Under the pieces are notes generated by a model. That model did not search any database and had not been told where the DNA came from. It worked only from the letters and a program-made list of their open reading frames with translations. Positions 38,598 through 47,605 of a stretch of 64,000 nt of DNA are shown here, piece after piece. Positions within the stretch are counted from its first letter, which is position 1; the number at the start of each line of letters is the position of its first letter. The position numbers and the translations under genes were made by a program. The stretch covers positions 62,001-126,000 of the forward strand of contig NZ_JACWFE010000022.1 in NCBI RefSeq assembly GCF_019749375.1, in the 5' to 3' direction. This DNA comes from Bacillus sp. S/N-304-OC-R1. GTDB lineage: Bacteria > Bacillota > Bacilli > Bacillales > Cytobacillaceae.

Positions 38598-39764
38598 TTA
38601 TTCTACTTCTCGTAACAGAAGGGCTTCCTTCGCCATAACCGCAAATTCAATTGTTTCAAGTGTTTTGCAATAATTATTTAAAATCTCCCCGTTGAAATTT
38701 GCTTCTTCATGAATATAATCCAGAACATGCCAATCCTCAAACCAGTCTCCACTCTTCGTTTCTTCATGGGGGGTTTTCGGCCAGGCATATTTTAAAGACG
38801 GACTGTACAGCCGATTAGCGCCCTCTTTTATCAAACAATTCTTGATCCGTCTTTTATAGAGGGAACGGGGTAAAGATTCATTTACATCATTAAACAAATC
38901 AGGACAATAATCTTTCCTTGAGCCGGTATGAGGGCATTTATGTGCCCATTTCAAGACCCCCGCCAGAATTTCTTCGCGCTGAAAAAGAATGGAATATAAA
39001 TTTTTACCGAATAAAATTCTTTCGTGGAGCGAAGTGAAATGCCGTGCAGTGGCGCCGACAAGTGAAGTTTTCTCTATTTTTTCCCCCGCATAGTAGGGAA
39101 AAAGAATGTTATTCATTCGCAAAAAATCATACATTTTGAAACTAACCGAACCGGTTACGGTTTTTTTGAAATGATTATTTTGAATCAAATTGTTTTCCAA
39201 ATAGCTTTGTTCGTTTATCACCAACGCAATTGCCAACGTATAGCTATCCCCGCTGCGCCAAAAATAACGCCATATCGTCTCCATGAAGGTAGAAGTATTA
39301 AAAAAAGGTAAAAGGTGAAACATTTCTTTGCTCCCCCTCACACTCAAATCATAAACCGAAAATTGAGGATATACATCTTGAAATATCAACCAACTGCCGC
39401 GTTCCAAAAAGGAAAAAAAAGCTTGCTGATCTCTTTCGGATAGAAGTTTTGTCAGCAAGTCCCCTTTTAAATCCGTCATGTTCCAACCGACGTTTCGCGA
39501 TATCATATGTCCAAGAAGGGCCCAATGTACTTCAGGATACTGTAGGTAAAATTGTAAATAAGCTTGTGTCCTTGTTACATTGTTTTGGTTAAGTTGTCTC
39601 GTCTGTTCTCTTATAAGCTCAATACATTTTTTATCATTTTCTGATAAACTGGGCGGATGACAGGACGATTTTTTCTTCATCTTTTTTTTCAAATCTTTTT
39701 TTACATCGGATAAAGAGTCCAGCAAAATGGCATCATCCTTTTCAAAGCAATTTGACTGCTTCAT
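38598..39764 (-). CDS. DUF2515 (YppC-like) protein
   Basis: 388 residues, no signal peptide or membrane segment. Blocks such as RTQAYLQFYLQYPEVHWALLGHMISRNVGWNMTDLKG and FLERGSWLIFQDVYPQ match the Bacillus-specific DUF2515 family, of unknown function. It diverges from the hopene/sporulenol cyclase gene with only 82 bp between starts, so the two may share control. Confidence 0.8.
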   Translation of the reverse strand: MKQSNCFEKDDAILLDSLSDVKKDLKKKMKKKSSCHPPSLSENDKKCIELIREQTRQLNQNNVTRTQAYLQFYLQYPEVHWALLGHMISRNVGWNMTDLKGDLLTKLLSERDQQAFFSFLERGSWLIFQDVYPQFSVYDLSVRGSKEMFHLLPFFNTSTFMETIWRYFWRSGDSYTLAIALVINEQSYLENNLIQNNHFKKTVTGSVSFKMYDFLRMNNILFPYYAGEKIEKTSLVGATARHFTSLHERILFGKNLYSILFQREEILAGVLKWAHKCPHTGSRKDYCPDLFNDVNESLPRSLYKRRIKNCLIKEGANRLYSPSLKYAWPKTPHEETKSGDWFEDWHVLDYIHEEANFNGEILNNYCKTLETIEFAVMAKEALLLREVE

Positions 39765-39846
39765 TCCTACCCATCAAAGGAACATATTCATCTTGCTCAC
39801 GGAATATGAATTTAAAAAATAATATTTTTGGGAGAGGATCAGTAAA

Positions 39847-41754
39847 ATGAGGGATCGGGTATATAAGGAAATGAACAGAATCGCCAATCAATTGGTCCAA
39901 GACCAATCAGGGGACGGGGCCTGGCATTATCCTTTCGAGACCGGGATCGCATCGGACTGCAGTATGATCATCTTATTACGGACATTGGAGATAGAGGATG
40001 AGGAGGAGTTCATACAAGAATTGGTGAAACGTATCGCCGGAAAACAGCAGGAAGATGGGTCTTGGAAGCTGTTCCATGATCAGGAGAAAGGAAATCTAAC
40101 CTCCACTGTGGAAGCCTATTATGCTCTTCTTTATTCTGGTTATCGTGATCGGAAGGACAAGGACATCCAAGCAGCCAGAAGGTTTATTCTGGCTAACGGC
40201 GGGGCCAATGAAGTCCACATGTTTTTAAAAATCTTGTTAGCCCTAACAGGACAATATCCATGGCCGCACTTCCCCATTAATATAGAAGTGATGCTATTAC
40301 CAGACTCCTTTCCAATCAATCTCTTTGACCTTTCCGTTTATGGAAGAGCCAACCTAATCCCTTTTTTAATTCTTGCCAATACAAATTTTCGCAGGAGAAC
40401 TAAAAAGTCACCCGATCTCTCCGATTTGTTTCAAAAAAGAGAAGTTCGTTTTTTTTCAGACGATCAAGAAGATGAGGCCCGGTCAGTAATCAAATTAATT
40501 AAACAAGGGATTCAGGCTCTGAAATACCATGGAAACCTTCGCGAATTAACATTATACCGGGCAGAAAAATATATGCTGGACCGGATTGAACCGGATGGCA
40601 CCTTTCTTAATTATTTCAGCTCCACTACTCTCATGATTTATGCCTTACTGGCGAGGGGGTATTCGAATACACATCCAGTGATTACTCGTGCTGTAAAAGG
40701 TTTAAAAGCGATGTCCTGCCGGATCGATGGAGAACTTCACTGCCAGTACACGACTGCTTCAGTATGGAATACAACCTTAATCAATTATGCTCTGCAAGAA
40801 GCAGGTATTCCCTATTCATCCAACACGATCCAAAAAGCAAATCAATATATTCTCTCCCGCCAGCATCTCAAATACGGAGATTGGGTCATTCATGAACCGA
40901 ACCTTTTACCAGGAGGCTGGGGGTTTGCAGATATGAACACGATCCACCCAGATATTGACGACACAACAGCTGCACTCCGGGCGATACGTATTTTGGCCAT
41001 AGAGCAAGTAGATTGCCGTCAAGCATGGGATCGTGGAATAAACTGGCTCATTTCCATGCAAAACAGTGACGGCGGTTGGGCGGCATTTGAAAAAAATGTG
41101 GATAAAAAAGTGTTGAACTTGTTGCCGATAGAGGGGGGAAAAGATTTATTGATTGATCCGTCGACGGTTGATTTAACGGGAAGGACTTTAGAGTTCTTCG
41201 GAAACTATACCCATTTGGACCAACACCGTCCCATGGTGAAACGTGGGATTCGATGGCTGTTGCGGCAACAAAATGCAGATGGTTCCTGGGTTGGGCGATG
41301 GGGCGTGTATATTTATGGCACATGGGCGGCTGTAACGGGAATGATTGCGGTTGGGGTTTCTCCGAATCATCCAGCTATTCAAAAGGCTTTAACCTGGTTA
41401 CAGAAAATTCAAAATCCCGACGGCGGGTGGGGAGAATCGTGTAAAAGTGATATCAAAAATTGTTATGTGCCATTAGGTGAAAGTACCCGTACTCATACCG
41501 CCTGGGCCCTTGACACACTCATCTCAGCTGCAACCGGCGTAACACCTGAAATTGAAAACGGTGCAGCTTTTTTAGTAGATAAAAAAGAAAAGGATTGGAC
41601 GGCGACCTATCCAAAAGGAAGGGGAATGGCCGGATCCTTTTATATCAATTATCATTGTTATGAATATGTATTTCCATTGCTTTCCCTTGCCCATTATCAA
41701 AAATTAGTTGGCGGAGAGCTCCTAACAAATTTGTCATACAAGAACTTCACTTAA
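39847..41754 (+). CDS. sqhC: Squalene-hopene / sporulenol cyclase
   Basis: 635 residues, right for class II triterpene cyclases. The catalytic DxDD motif is present as HPDIDDTTAA near residue 375. Several QW repeats are visible (QDQSGDGAWHYP, QQEDGSWKLF, QNSDGGWAAF, QQNADGSWVG, QNPDGGWGES). In Bacillus these enzymes cyclise squalene or tetraprenyl-curcumene to hopanoids or sporulenol, which protect membranes and spores. GGGAGAGGATC precedes the ATG. It lies between att-like sites D and C. Confidence 0.93.
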   Translation: MRDRVYKEMNRIANQLVQDQSGDGAWHYPFETGIASDCSMIILLRTLEIEDEEEFIQELVKRIAGKQQEDGSWKLFHDQEKGNLTSTVEAYYALLYSGYRDRKDKDIQAARRFILANGGANEVHMFLKILLALTGQYPWPHFPINIEVMLLPDSFPINLFDLSVYGRANLIPFLILANTNFRRRTKKSPDLSDLFQKREVRFFSDDQEDEARSVIKLIKQGIQALKYHGNLRELTLYRAEKYMLDRIEPDGTFLNYFSSTTLMIYALLARGYSNTHPVITRAVKGLKAMSCRIDGELHCQYTTASVWNTTLINYALQEAGIPYSSNTIQKANQYILSRQHLKYGDWVIHEPNLLPGGWGFADMNTIHPDIDDTTAALRAIRILAIEQVDCRQAWDRGINWLISMQNSDGGWAAFEKNVDKKVLNLLPIEGGKDLLIDPSTVDLTGRTLEFFGNYTHLDQHRPMVKRGIRWLLRQQNADGSWVGRWGVYIYGTWAAVTGMIAVGVSPNHPAIQKALTWLQKIQNPDGGWGESCKSDIKNCYVPLGESTRTHTAWALDTLISAATGVTPEIENGAAFLVDKKEKDWTATYPKGRGMAGSFYINYHCYEYVFPLLSLAHYQKLVGGELLTNLSYKNFT

Positions 41755-41884
41755 GAACTTATTTAATCAAAAAATCTCCTTTTTGTCATACTTTTATCTC
41801 TTGTCCCATAAAATGGACCAACCACTGTATATGGAAATATTGCAGAAGACGAAATCTAACCAACTAAAAGGAGGCAGTCAAAAG

Positions 41885-42430
41885 ATGCTAGGAACTCTCC
41901 ACCAATTTTTCGATCTCAAAACAATCATTTGGTTGCTTCCCATCATTTTTATTTTCCATGACTTAGAAGAAATCATAACCATTGAATCTTCCATGACTGC
42001 AAACAAATGCAAGTATTCGAAAACTAACTTCGTCAAACTAACATTAAGAATGAGGGAGAAACTAGGTTCAACTGCTGCCCAGCTTGCTGTTTCAGCTACA
42101 TGGATTCTGCTAATTACCTCATTCATTGCCATAATGACCGCTCATTTTTCATCTAATGGTGGGGGCTTTCTTTTATTTACAGCCATGCTTAATTTATTTG
42201 TTTTGCAGGCATTCATGCATATTATTCAAACTATCATGTTTAGGGGCTACACACCTGGCATCATCACTTCACTGTTTCTTCTTATCCCCTACTGCCTCCT
42301 TACCTATTATTTTTTAGCTGAATATGGACAAATAGACTTGCCTTTAATATTGACTAGTCTCCCGGTTAGTCTGGTCTTGATCCCAATTAATCTAGTTGGC
42401 AATCTTTTAGGCCGTTATTTTATACGATAA
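41885..42430 (+). CDS. HXXEE-domain membrane protein
   Basis: About 181 residues from the ATG at 41885, which has a perfect AAAGGAGG 8 nt upstream. The defining HxxEE motif is seen in FIFHDLEEIIT near residue 24, and 4-5 hydrophobic segments follow. The family is of unknown function. It follows sqhC by 130 bp in the same direction and may be read with it. Terminator at 42616. Confidence 0.75.
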   Translation: MLGTLHQFFDLKTIIWLLPIIFIFHDLEEIITIESSMTANKCKYSKTNFVKLTLRMREKLGSTAAQLAVSATWILLITSFIAIMTAHFSSNGGGFLLFTAMLNLFVLQAFMHIIQTIMFRGYTPGIITSLFLLIPYCLLTYYFLAEYGQIDLPLILTSLPVSLVLIPINLVGNLLGRYFIR

Positions 42431-42615
42431 TTGTGCCAGACTTTTTTATAATGTCACTTGACCCTCATAATCATTAAGATGTGCTTAAGTCCGTTTATTT
42501 CTTCCATACTTCCAATATTTGAAGCTTGTAATATCTTAGTATGCAAGGGAAAACAAGACGTCCCTTGGCAATGTGGACAGAATCTAGAGAAGCCAGTAAT
42601 ATATAGAGGAAGCTT

Positions 42616-42644
42616 AAAAGATTAGTTCTAAGAACTAATCTTTT
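42616..42644 (+). terminator. Rho-independent terminator
   Basis: AAAAGATTAGTTCT-AAG-AACTAATCTTTT, a 12-bp stem with a T tract. Confidence 0.85.
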
Positions 42645-42673
42645 ATTGTAATTGATAATATAAAAATTCGCAG

Positions 42674-42695
42674 TTATTTAGATACGGTTCACCGT
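42674..42695 (-). repeat. att-like site C (one-base deletion)
   Basis: TTATTTAGATACGGTTCACCG; leftward GTGAACCGTATC-TAAATAA. It keeps the ACCGTATC core but has lost one base of CATAA. Confidence 0.6.
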
Positions 42696-42783
42696 AACGC
42701 CTCTAAATGAGGAATAAAAAATGGATCCCCATATGTATGAGAGATCCTCCCTTTTACTCGTTTCAATATATAAAAACGATACA

Positions 42784-43158
42784 TTAGACAAAAAGACCAT
42801 GGAGTGCTCCTAGTAAGGTAAAAATGATCAAATGGTCACCAATCGCAATTAAAGAGTTTCTCTTATTTACGAGTCCAAATAATGTATTTTTCAAATAAAC
42901 AAGTGAAATAAGAATGCCAATAATACCTCCAACAGCAGCACCTTCTAACAAACTATTTGAACTAGTAACTTGAATGAGTATTGCAATAAAAATGGAACTT
43001 ATAAAGGCAACAATTACTGAAATCACATATTTTAATGCACCTTTGCTTTGATTTTCCTTCCCTATTAATATGGAATAATAGATCGCCCCATAAATCATAT
43101 ACAAGATTCCACCAATAAGAATAGCAAGATAATTTAACGCACTTAAATCAATTGACAT
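42784..43158 (-). CDS. DUF1761-type membrane protein
   Basis: 124 residues with four hydrophobic segments (about residues 8-28, 44-66, 70-90 and 103-122). The order and the N-terminal YLAILIGGILYMIYGAIYYSILIG agree with DUF1761, of unknown function. It starts 15 bp after the AraC-type regulator and is likely its operon partner and possible regulated product. Confidence 0.65.
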   Translation of the reverse strand: MSIDLSALNYLAILIGGILYMIYGAIYYSILIGKENQSKGALKYVISVIVAFISSIFIAILIQVTSSNSLLEGAAVGGIIGILISLVYLKNTLFGLVNKRNSLIAIGDHLIIFTLLGALHGLFV

Positions 43159-43173
43159 ACATTTACCCCCGAT

Positions 43174-44118
43174 TTATTTTGGCTCTATGGCTAAAGCGAT
43201 TGCACTAATTCTGCAATTAAGATTGAATGTACCACTCACTTCGTCAATGTGCACAAGCTCAATCGGGTTTCCCAAATATTTGTACCCACTAATCGGTAAC
43301 CAATAGCTATACAATTCTGAGTAACATTCAATCAACATACTTCTTTCACTATACTCAACAGGCTCATCAAAAGAATATAATACATATCTCCCACCATTAA
43401 AAGTATAGGCCATTTCGTCGTCTAGTCTTATCTCTGTAAGATTAGAAATGGCTATGCGGCAATCATAGCGACTTTTTTCTGGCAGTGTGATGTATGGGTT
43501 ACTCCTCGGAACACCGAACATCATTGTATCCTGTTCAACTAGCCCTCTTGCATTCGACCATCGATAGAGTTCCTCCCACACATCTGGAATTCCATTCTTG
43601 TAAGAACCAATATTATACCTATTTACTGTTGTGCACATTGGAAATTGAACAACTTGTACTTTTGTTAAGTCTAGCCATTTGAATCCATTATAAGAGCTAT
43701 GTTTATTTCCTGCTTTATTATTTGTGCTTACAAGTTTAGATTTCTTGCGATTATGATATTCACGTGGAAATCGTTGTAAATAAGCACCCTCTCTCCAGCC
43801 TTTTGGACTCGTTTTAAAATAGGCATTAAATGAATAAGAAAAAGCGGACAATGATGAATAGCCACTCATTAATGCAATTTGTGTGATTGGTAATTGTGGT
43901 TCATAAATTAATAAATGTGCCGCATTCTCCAAACGAATCCGTTTTACATAGCCAGCCGGAGTTTCGCCAATAATCCCTTTAAACAATCGTTGAAAATGAA
44001 AAGGAGAATACGTAGACACTTTGGCTAATTGTTCAAGTCGGAGAGGATCATAAATATGTTCTTCAATATACTCCACTACTTTATTGATTTGCATATGCTG
44101 AACTTTATCGTAATCCAT
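43174..44118 (-). CDS. AraC-family regulator with GyrI-like effector domain
   Basis: 314 residues. Two AraC helix-turn-helix motifs in residues 10-105 (LEQLAKVSTYSPFHFQRLFKGIIGETPAGYVKRIRLENAA; ITQIALMSGYSSLSAFSYSFNAYFKTSPKGWR) are followed by a GyrI/SOUL-like ligand domain of about 160 residues. Such regulators answer to small amphipathic or cationic compounds. Together with the DUF1761 protein it makes up all of segment C-B of the rlmH zone. Confidence 0.88.
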   Translation of the reverse strand: MDYDKVQHMQINKVVEYIEEHIYDPLRLEQLAKVSTYSPFHFQRLFKGIIGETPAGYVKRIRLENAAHLLIYEPQLPITQIALMSGYSSLSAFSYSFNAYFKTSPKGWREGAYLQRFPREYHNRKKSKLVSTNNKAGNKHSSYNGFKWLDLTKVQVVQFPMCTTVNRYNIGSYKNGIPDVWEELYRWSNARGLVEQDTMMFGVPRSNPYITLPEKSRYDCRIAISNLTEIRLDDEMAYTFNGGRYVLYSFDEPVEYSERSMLIECYSELYSYWLPISGYKYLGNPIELVHIDEVSGTFNLNCRISAIALAIEPK

Positions 44119-44646
44119 TGATTTACTTTAACTCCTTTACAAGCTACTAGATCCTTATGTAATTTCAATTTTAACAGATGCACCCTCATTTGACATCATC
44201 TGGTCTATAGGCATAGTCATCACCCAAAGTATGTTGGGCTTCGTCAAAGATACCCATTTTTCACTAACCAAAAAAGTCAACTCAGAGTGAGCTGACTATC
44301 TATGTAGTAATGAAGGATTTCAACTCGAATCCGCTAATACAAATGATACCTATCAAACTGACACTTATTTCAGCTATCAGCCGTAGTTTGCCAATGACAT
44401 ATACCATTAACATAGGCGTCCTCACCATCATTCCAGATTAGTATACGAAATTGGAAACCCTTTAGACTACTTGCAAAACGGCTTTTACAAAGCTAAAAGA
44501 AACGGGGGAAATGGCGCTTTTCGAAGCCATATAGACGAACATCATAGTTTCATAATTGAGAACTTGACATCAAAAAAGCAGCTAATCTATGTTTCCGGAA
44601 TATATCTACATTCGTTTAGCATATCTATAAATTTTTAATGCCTCAT
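44119..44646. other. Non-coding gap with a leftward terminator
   Basis: No credible ORF. At 44270-44295 a stem GTCAGCTCA/TGAGTTGAC runs into TTTTTT leftward and would stop read-through from the mobile element. The rest looks like decayed sequence. Confidence 0.5.
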
Positions 44647-44667
44647 TTACTTATGGTACGGTTCCCC
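44647..44667 (-). repeat. att site B, left end of the recombinase element
   Basis: A 21-bp perfect repeat of site A (starts TTACTTATGGTACGG, ends TTCCCC). Leftward it encodes the rlmH C-terminus GEPYHK-stop, so the chromosome would keep an intact rlmH after excision. Confidence 0.85.
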
Positions 44668-44731
44668 GTAATAACAATAAGCACATAATTGATTTTGAGA
44701 GTAAAATTTATATTAACATTTAAAGCCTACA

Positions 44732-44760
44732 CCACTCCCTAAGCTGGAGTGGTTTCTTTG
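44732..44760 (+). terminator. Terminator just inside the element's left end
   Basis: CCACTCC-ctaagct-GGAGTGG followed by TTTCTTTG, rightward. In the integrated state it faces no gene. In an excised circle it sits 8 bp after the predicted stop of the recombinase gene (44723). Confidence 0.8.
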
Positions 44761-44807
44761 ATAGGACTTCTCTTTTAATTTATTCTTTCTTGATTAGATA
44801 CTATCTT

Positions 44808-45932
44808 TCAAAAGAGAAAATCACTATATTTTATCTCGGGAAAATCCTTTAATTCCTCTTCAAACACTTTCCACCACCGATGATTTTCGTCAAATATTAT
44901 TTGACTTTCTAATTTTTTTACAATTACTTCATCTTTATTTTTTAGACCATCTTTAAAGAACCATTTTAGATAATGGTGTATATCTTGGGAATTTACTTCA
45001 CAAATTTTATCCCAAAAATATTTTTCAACGTAATTTTTTTCCTCAGGGGTACCTTTTTGTATTTTATTTACTATCATAAATGTCCAATCATTAACATTTT
45101 CAAATTTCTTTAAATGTTCTGTTGTAATCCAAGTTCCCAGTGAACCAAATCTGCATGTTTTATTTGAAACATCATATTTACCAGACTTAACATTTTCATA
45201 AAGTATATTCTCTATCCTAATTTTTACAACCCTTTCAACTTTACCCCAATATTCATGTGGTAATATATGTATAATTGTGCGAATATCTTCATCTGAACTT
45301 GTATACTTTAATTCATCACTAACTACTTTATATACTTGTATCATATGATTCTCTTCCAACTTTTTAAAAAGAGCTTTCATAAAATAACTTAAATTATATA
45401 TATCCCCTTTTTTCCTTTGTAAAATTACTGATATGGCAATATTTACTCTCTGGCGTTTTGGGATTTCATTTACTAATAAATCAGAATATTCTTCACTTCT
45501 TACATAATATTTTTCAAATACTCTTTTTAAAAACGTTGATTCTTCAAAATTAACTTTAGATTTACCAATAATTATTAATAAATACCCAATAAAATATATT
45601 ATAGAATCTGCTTCTTCTTTAGTATCTATATATTTATCATGACTTCTCGGATTTCGAATTGCTGTATACAAGCCTCTAAGTATATCTTGCATCCCTTTTT
45701 GTATATTTTTTTCTGACTCAGTTTGTAATTTATTTAATTGTATCTTAGGATTTTCTCCACCAAAAGCTTGTCCTATTAAACTTGAACCGTCACCTTCTAA
45801 ACCAGTTTTATTTCTAATTGTATCTGCTAATAAATGCATAGCATCTAAAATAGCACCAGAGTAATTTTCATTTTCATAATTTTTCTCTATAATCTCCCAT
45901 AATTCTTGTTCAATACTTATTTTCAAGTCCAT
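44808..45932 (-). CDS. TIGR02391-like protein with HEPN R-x4-H motif, defence candidate
   Basis: 374 residues. Residues 20-130 resemble the TIGR02391 (Ymh) domain: AMHLLADTIRNKTGLEGDG ... LIGQAFG ... GLYTAIRNPRSHDKY. The R93-N-P-R-S-H98 segment fits the R-x4-6-H active site of HEPN RNases. The C-terminal ~240 residues are unrecognised and could sense an infection signal. HEPN proteins of this kind are frequent in abortive-infection systems and mobile islands. It sits alone at the left end of the recombinase element. RNase activity and defence are inferred. Confidence 0.65.
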   Translation of the reverse strand: MDLKISIEQELWEIIEKNYENENYSGAILDAMHLLADTIRNKTGLEGDGSSLIGQAFGGENPKIQLNKLQTESEKNIQKGMQDILRGLYTAIRNPRSHDKYIDTKEEADSIIYFIGYLLIIIGKSKVNFEESTFLKRVFEKYYVRSEEYSDLLVNEIPKRQRVNIAISVILQRKKGDIYNLSYFMKALFKKLEENHMIQVYKVVSDELKYTSSDEDIRTIIHILPHEYWGKVERVVKIRIENILYENVKSGKYDVSNKTCRFGSLGTWITTEHLKKFENVNDWTFMIVNKIQKGTPEEKNYVEKYFWDKICEVNSQDIHHYLKWFFKDGLKNKDEVIVKKLESQIIFDENHRWWKVFEEELKDFPEIKYSDFLF

Positions 45933-46270
45933 TAATTCTCACCCTATCCCCTATTGTTGGAGTGTAAATATGTATTTAAGTAGAATTTTAATGTTACTTT
46001 TAAAAACCTATACGTGTATACGTTATACTTTATTTAACTTTATATAATGTCATATTTACAAACAAAAGTATATTTACATAATTATACCATTTTTATTGCA
46101 ATTTATTAGTCAATGTTGGGCTTTAGATGTATTACCACATCCCAAAGTACTACATCTCTATCAAAATACTGTAAACCATCCCCCTCTAACAAAAAGAACA
46201 CCCACTATTATTAGTGAGTGTCAAAACAATTTCCTTTTTTAAGTTTTTTCTTTTCTCTATAATATAGCTT
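45933..46270. other. Intergenic gap in the mobile element
   Basis: AT-rich. It holds an ACACCCACT/AGTGAGTGT hairpin (about 46198-46222, one mismatch) that can end the leftward HNH transcript, and promoter-like TATA-rich sequence for the HEPN gene. No ORF. Confidence 0.45.
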
Positions 46271-46702
46271 TTAACTTTCTGCTTTTCTTTTCTTGTTGGT
46301 GAAATAGTGTTGGCTATTCATTTTAGCAGTAACCCATTCTAAATTGGTAAAATGATTGTTTTTTTTATTAAAATCCTTATGATTTACATACTTATTTACT
46401 ATCGGATTTGGATTTTCTACAAAATAAAATGCAACAAGTCTATGCAGGTACAAAACTTTATTTCCAACAGTCACTTGTACATAACCCTTATAATGTTCAA
46501 TAAACTTATTTGCATTATACAAATAACTTAAGTTCCAAATTACTCTTCCATAATCACTAACATGCATCATATACTTTATATCCGCATCCCAATCCCCATC
46601 ATATATAAATTGCCATCTTTCCCCCTCTATAAATTTCCCTCTTCCATTTCTTATTCTTTTAGTAAAAGAGTCTTCATTGAAAACTATATAGTCCGTGTCC
46701 AC
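46271..46702 (-). CDS. HNH endonuclease, NUMOD4-type
   Basis: 143 residues. Residues 28-60 look like a NUMOD4 target-recognition segment (GERWQFIYDGDWDADIKYMMHVSDYGRVIWN). Residues 85-130 are an HNH core: LHRLVAFYFVENPNP ... YVNHKDFNKKNNHFTNLEWVT, with the central N-H and the NNxxxNLEWVT end. This is the type found as free-standing homing endonucleases in phages and plasmids. It follows the resolvase by 7 bp on the same strand. Confidence 0.83.
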   Translation of the reverse strand: MDTDYIVFNEDSFTKRIRNGRGKFIEGERWQFIYDGDWDADIKYMMHVSDYGRVIWNLSYLYNANKFIEHYKGYVQVTVGNKVLYLHRLVAFYFVENPNPIVNKYVNHKDFNKKNNHFTNLEWVTAKMNSQHYFTNKKRKAES

Positions 46703-46709
46703 TTAATTA

Positions 46710-47276
46710 TTACCTTACAATACTAATACTTCTCTTTTTTATTTCCCTATATATTGTAGCCTTAGATACATTTGTAATTTCTTCTATCTCTTTTACTTTA
46801 TACTGCTCAGTGTCATATAGCTTCAAAGCCTTCTCTACTTGCTTATTATCCTTCTTAGGTCTACCACCTAAACGCCCTCTTGCTCTAGCACTCTCAAGAC
46901 CCGCTCTAGTACGTTCTGAGATTAAGTCACGTTCCATTTCAGCCAAGACAGCTAACATCTTAAACATCGCCTTTCCGACTGCTGTAGTCGTGTCTATACT
47001 GTCTCTAATACTGACTAGTTCAATTCCTCTTTCTTGAAGTTCCTCTGATAGTTCAATCAATCTCTTTGTAGAACGACCAAGTCGGTCTAATTTATAGACA
47101 ACTAATACATCACCCGCTCTAGCATATTCAATTAATTGTTTAAGCTGTGGTCTATCATCCTTCATTCCACTCATTTTCTCTTCATAAATCTTTTCACACC
47201 CAACTTGTTCTAGTGCGTCCAGCTGAAGGTCTAATGATTGCTCTAAAGTACTTACTCTCGCATATCCGATTTTCAT
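46710..47276 (-). CDS. Small serine recombinase (resolvase/invertase)
   Basis: 188 residues from the ATG at 47276 (GGATGTG upstream); the frame is open 7 codons more. Catalytic N-terminus GYARVSTLEQSLDLQLDAL (Ser nucleophile), YKLDRLGRSTKRL, AEMERDLISERTRAGLESARARGRLGGRPKK and a C-terminal helix-turn-helix (KVKEIEEITNVSKATIYREIKKR) make a complete Tn3/Hin-type resolvase. Res-like repeats lie directly upstream. Likely role: resolving multimers of an excised or replicating form. Confidence 0.93.
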   Translation of the reverse strand: MKIGYARVSTLEQSLDLQLDALEQVGCEKIYEEKMSGMKDDRPQLKQLIEYARAGDVLVVYKLDRLGRSTKRLIELSEELQERGIELVSIRDSIDTTTAVGKAMFKMLAVLAEMERDLISERTRAGLESARARGRLGGRPKKDNKQVEKALKLYDTEQYKVKEIEEITNVSKATIYREIKKRSISIVR

Positions 47277-47309
47277 ATGTATCACATCCAGTATCATTTG
47301 TTACTTTAA

Positions 47310-47450
47310 TTGTATCAAAAACGGTTAATCAAGTAAATATTGAGACGTTGTTTTTGAAACGAATTTTGATACTGACATTTAGCTTCAATTCTATTATTTT
47401 CCTAACTTTTTATTTTGTCTCATAAACATTCGTTTTTGATACACTCAGCT
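47310..47450. promoter_or_regulatory. Res-like site cluster for the resolvase
   Basis: Three related words: GTATCAAAAACG (about 47314), GTTTTTGAAACGAATTTTGATAC (47348-47371) and CGTTTTTGATAC (about 47430). They form inverted and direct pairs around the resolvase start, like the subsites of Tn3-family res. A separate inverted repeat GATACGAATG/CATTCGTATC follows near 47507-47571. Confidence 0.55.
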
Positions 47451-47605
47451 TTATTCAACCCTATTTAAGGTAATTTTTCTACATTATGAATCTTAAGTTA
47501 ATAAAGGATACGAATGATTGTTAATGACAAACAGACGTTTTCATGTTTTATTCCATTCGTATCGTAAATTTTTTTACCCTATTTTTTTCTTAGAACACAT
47601 CGTAC

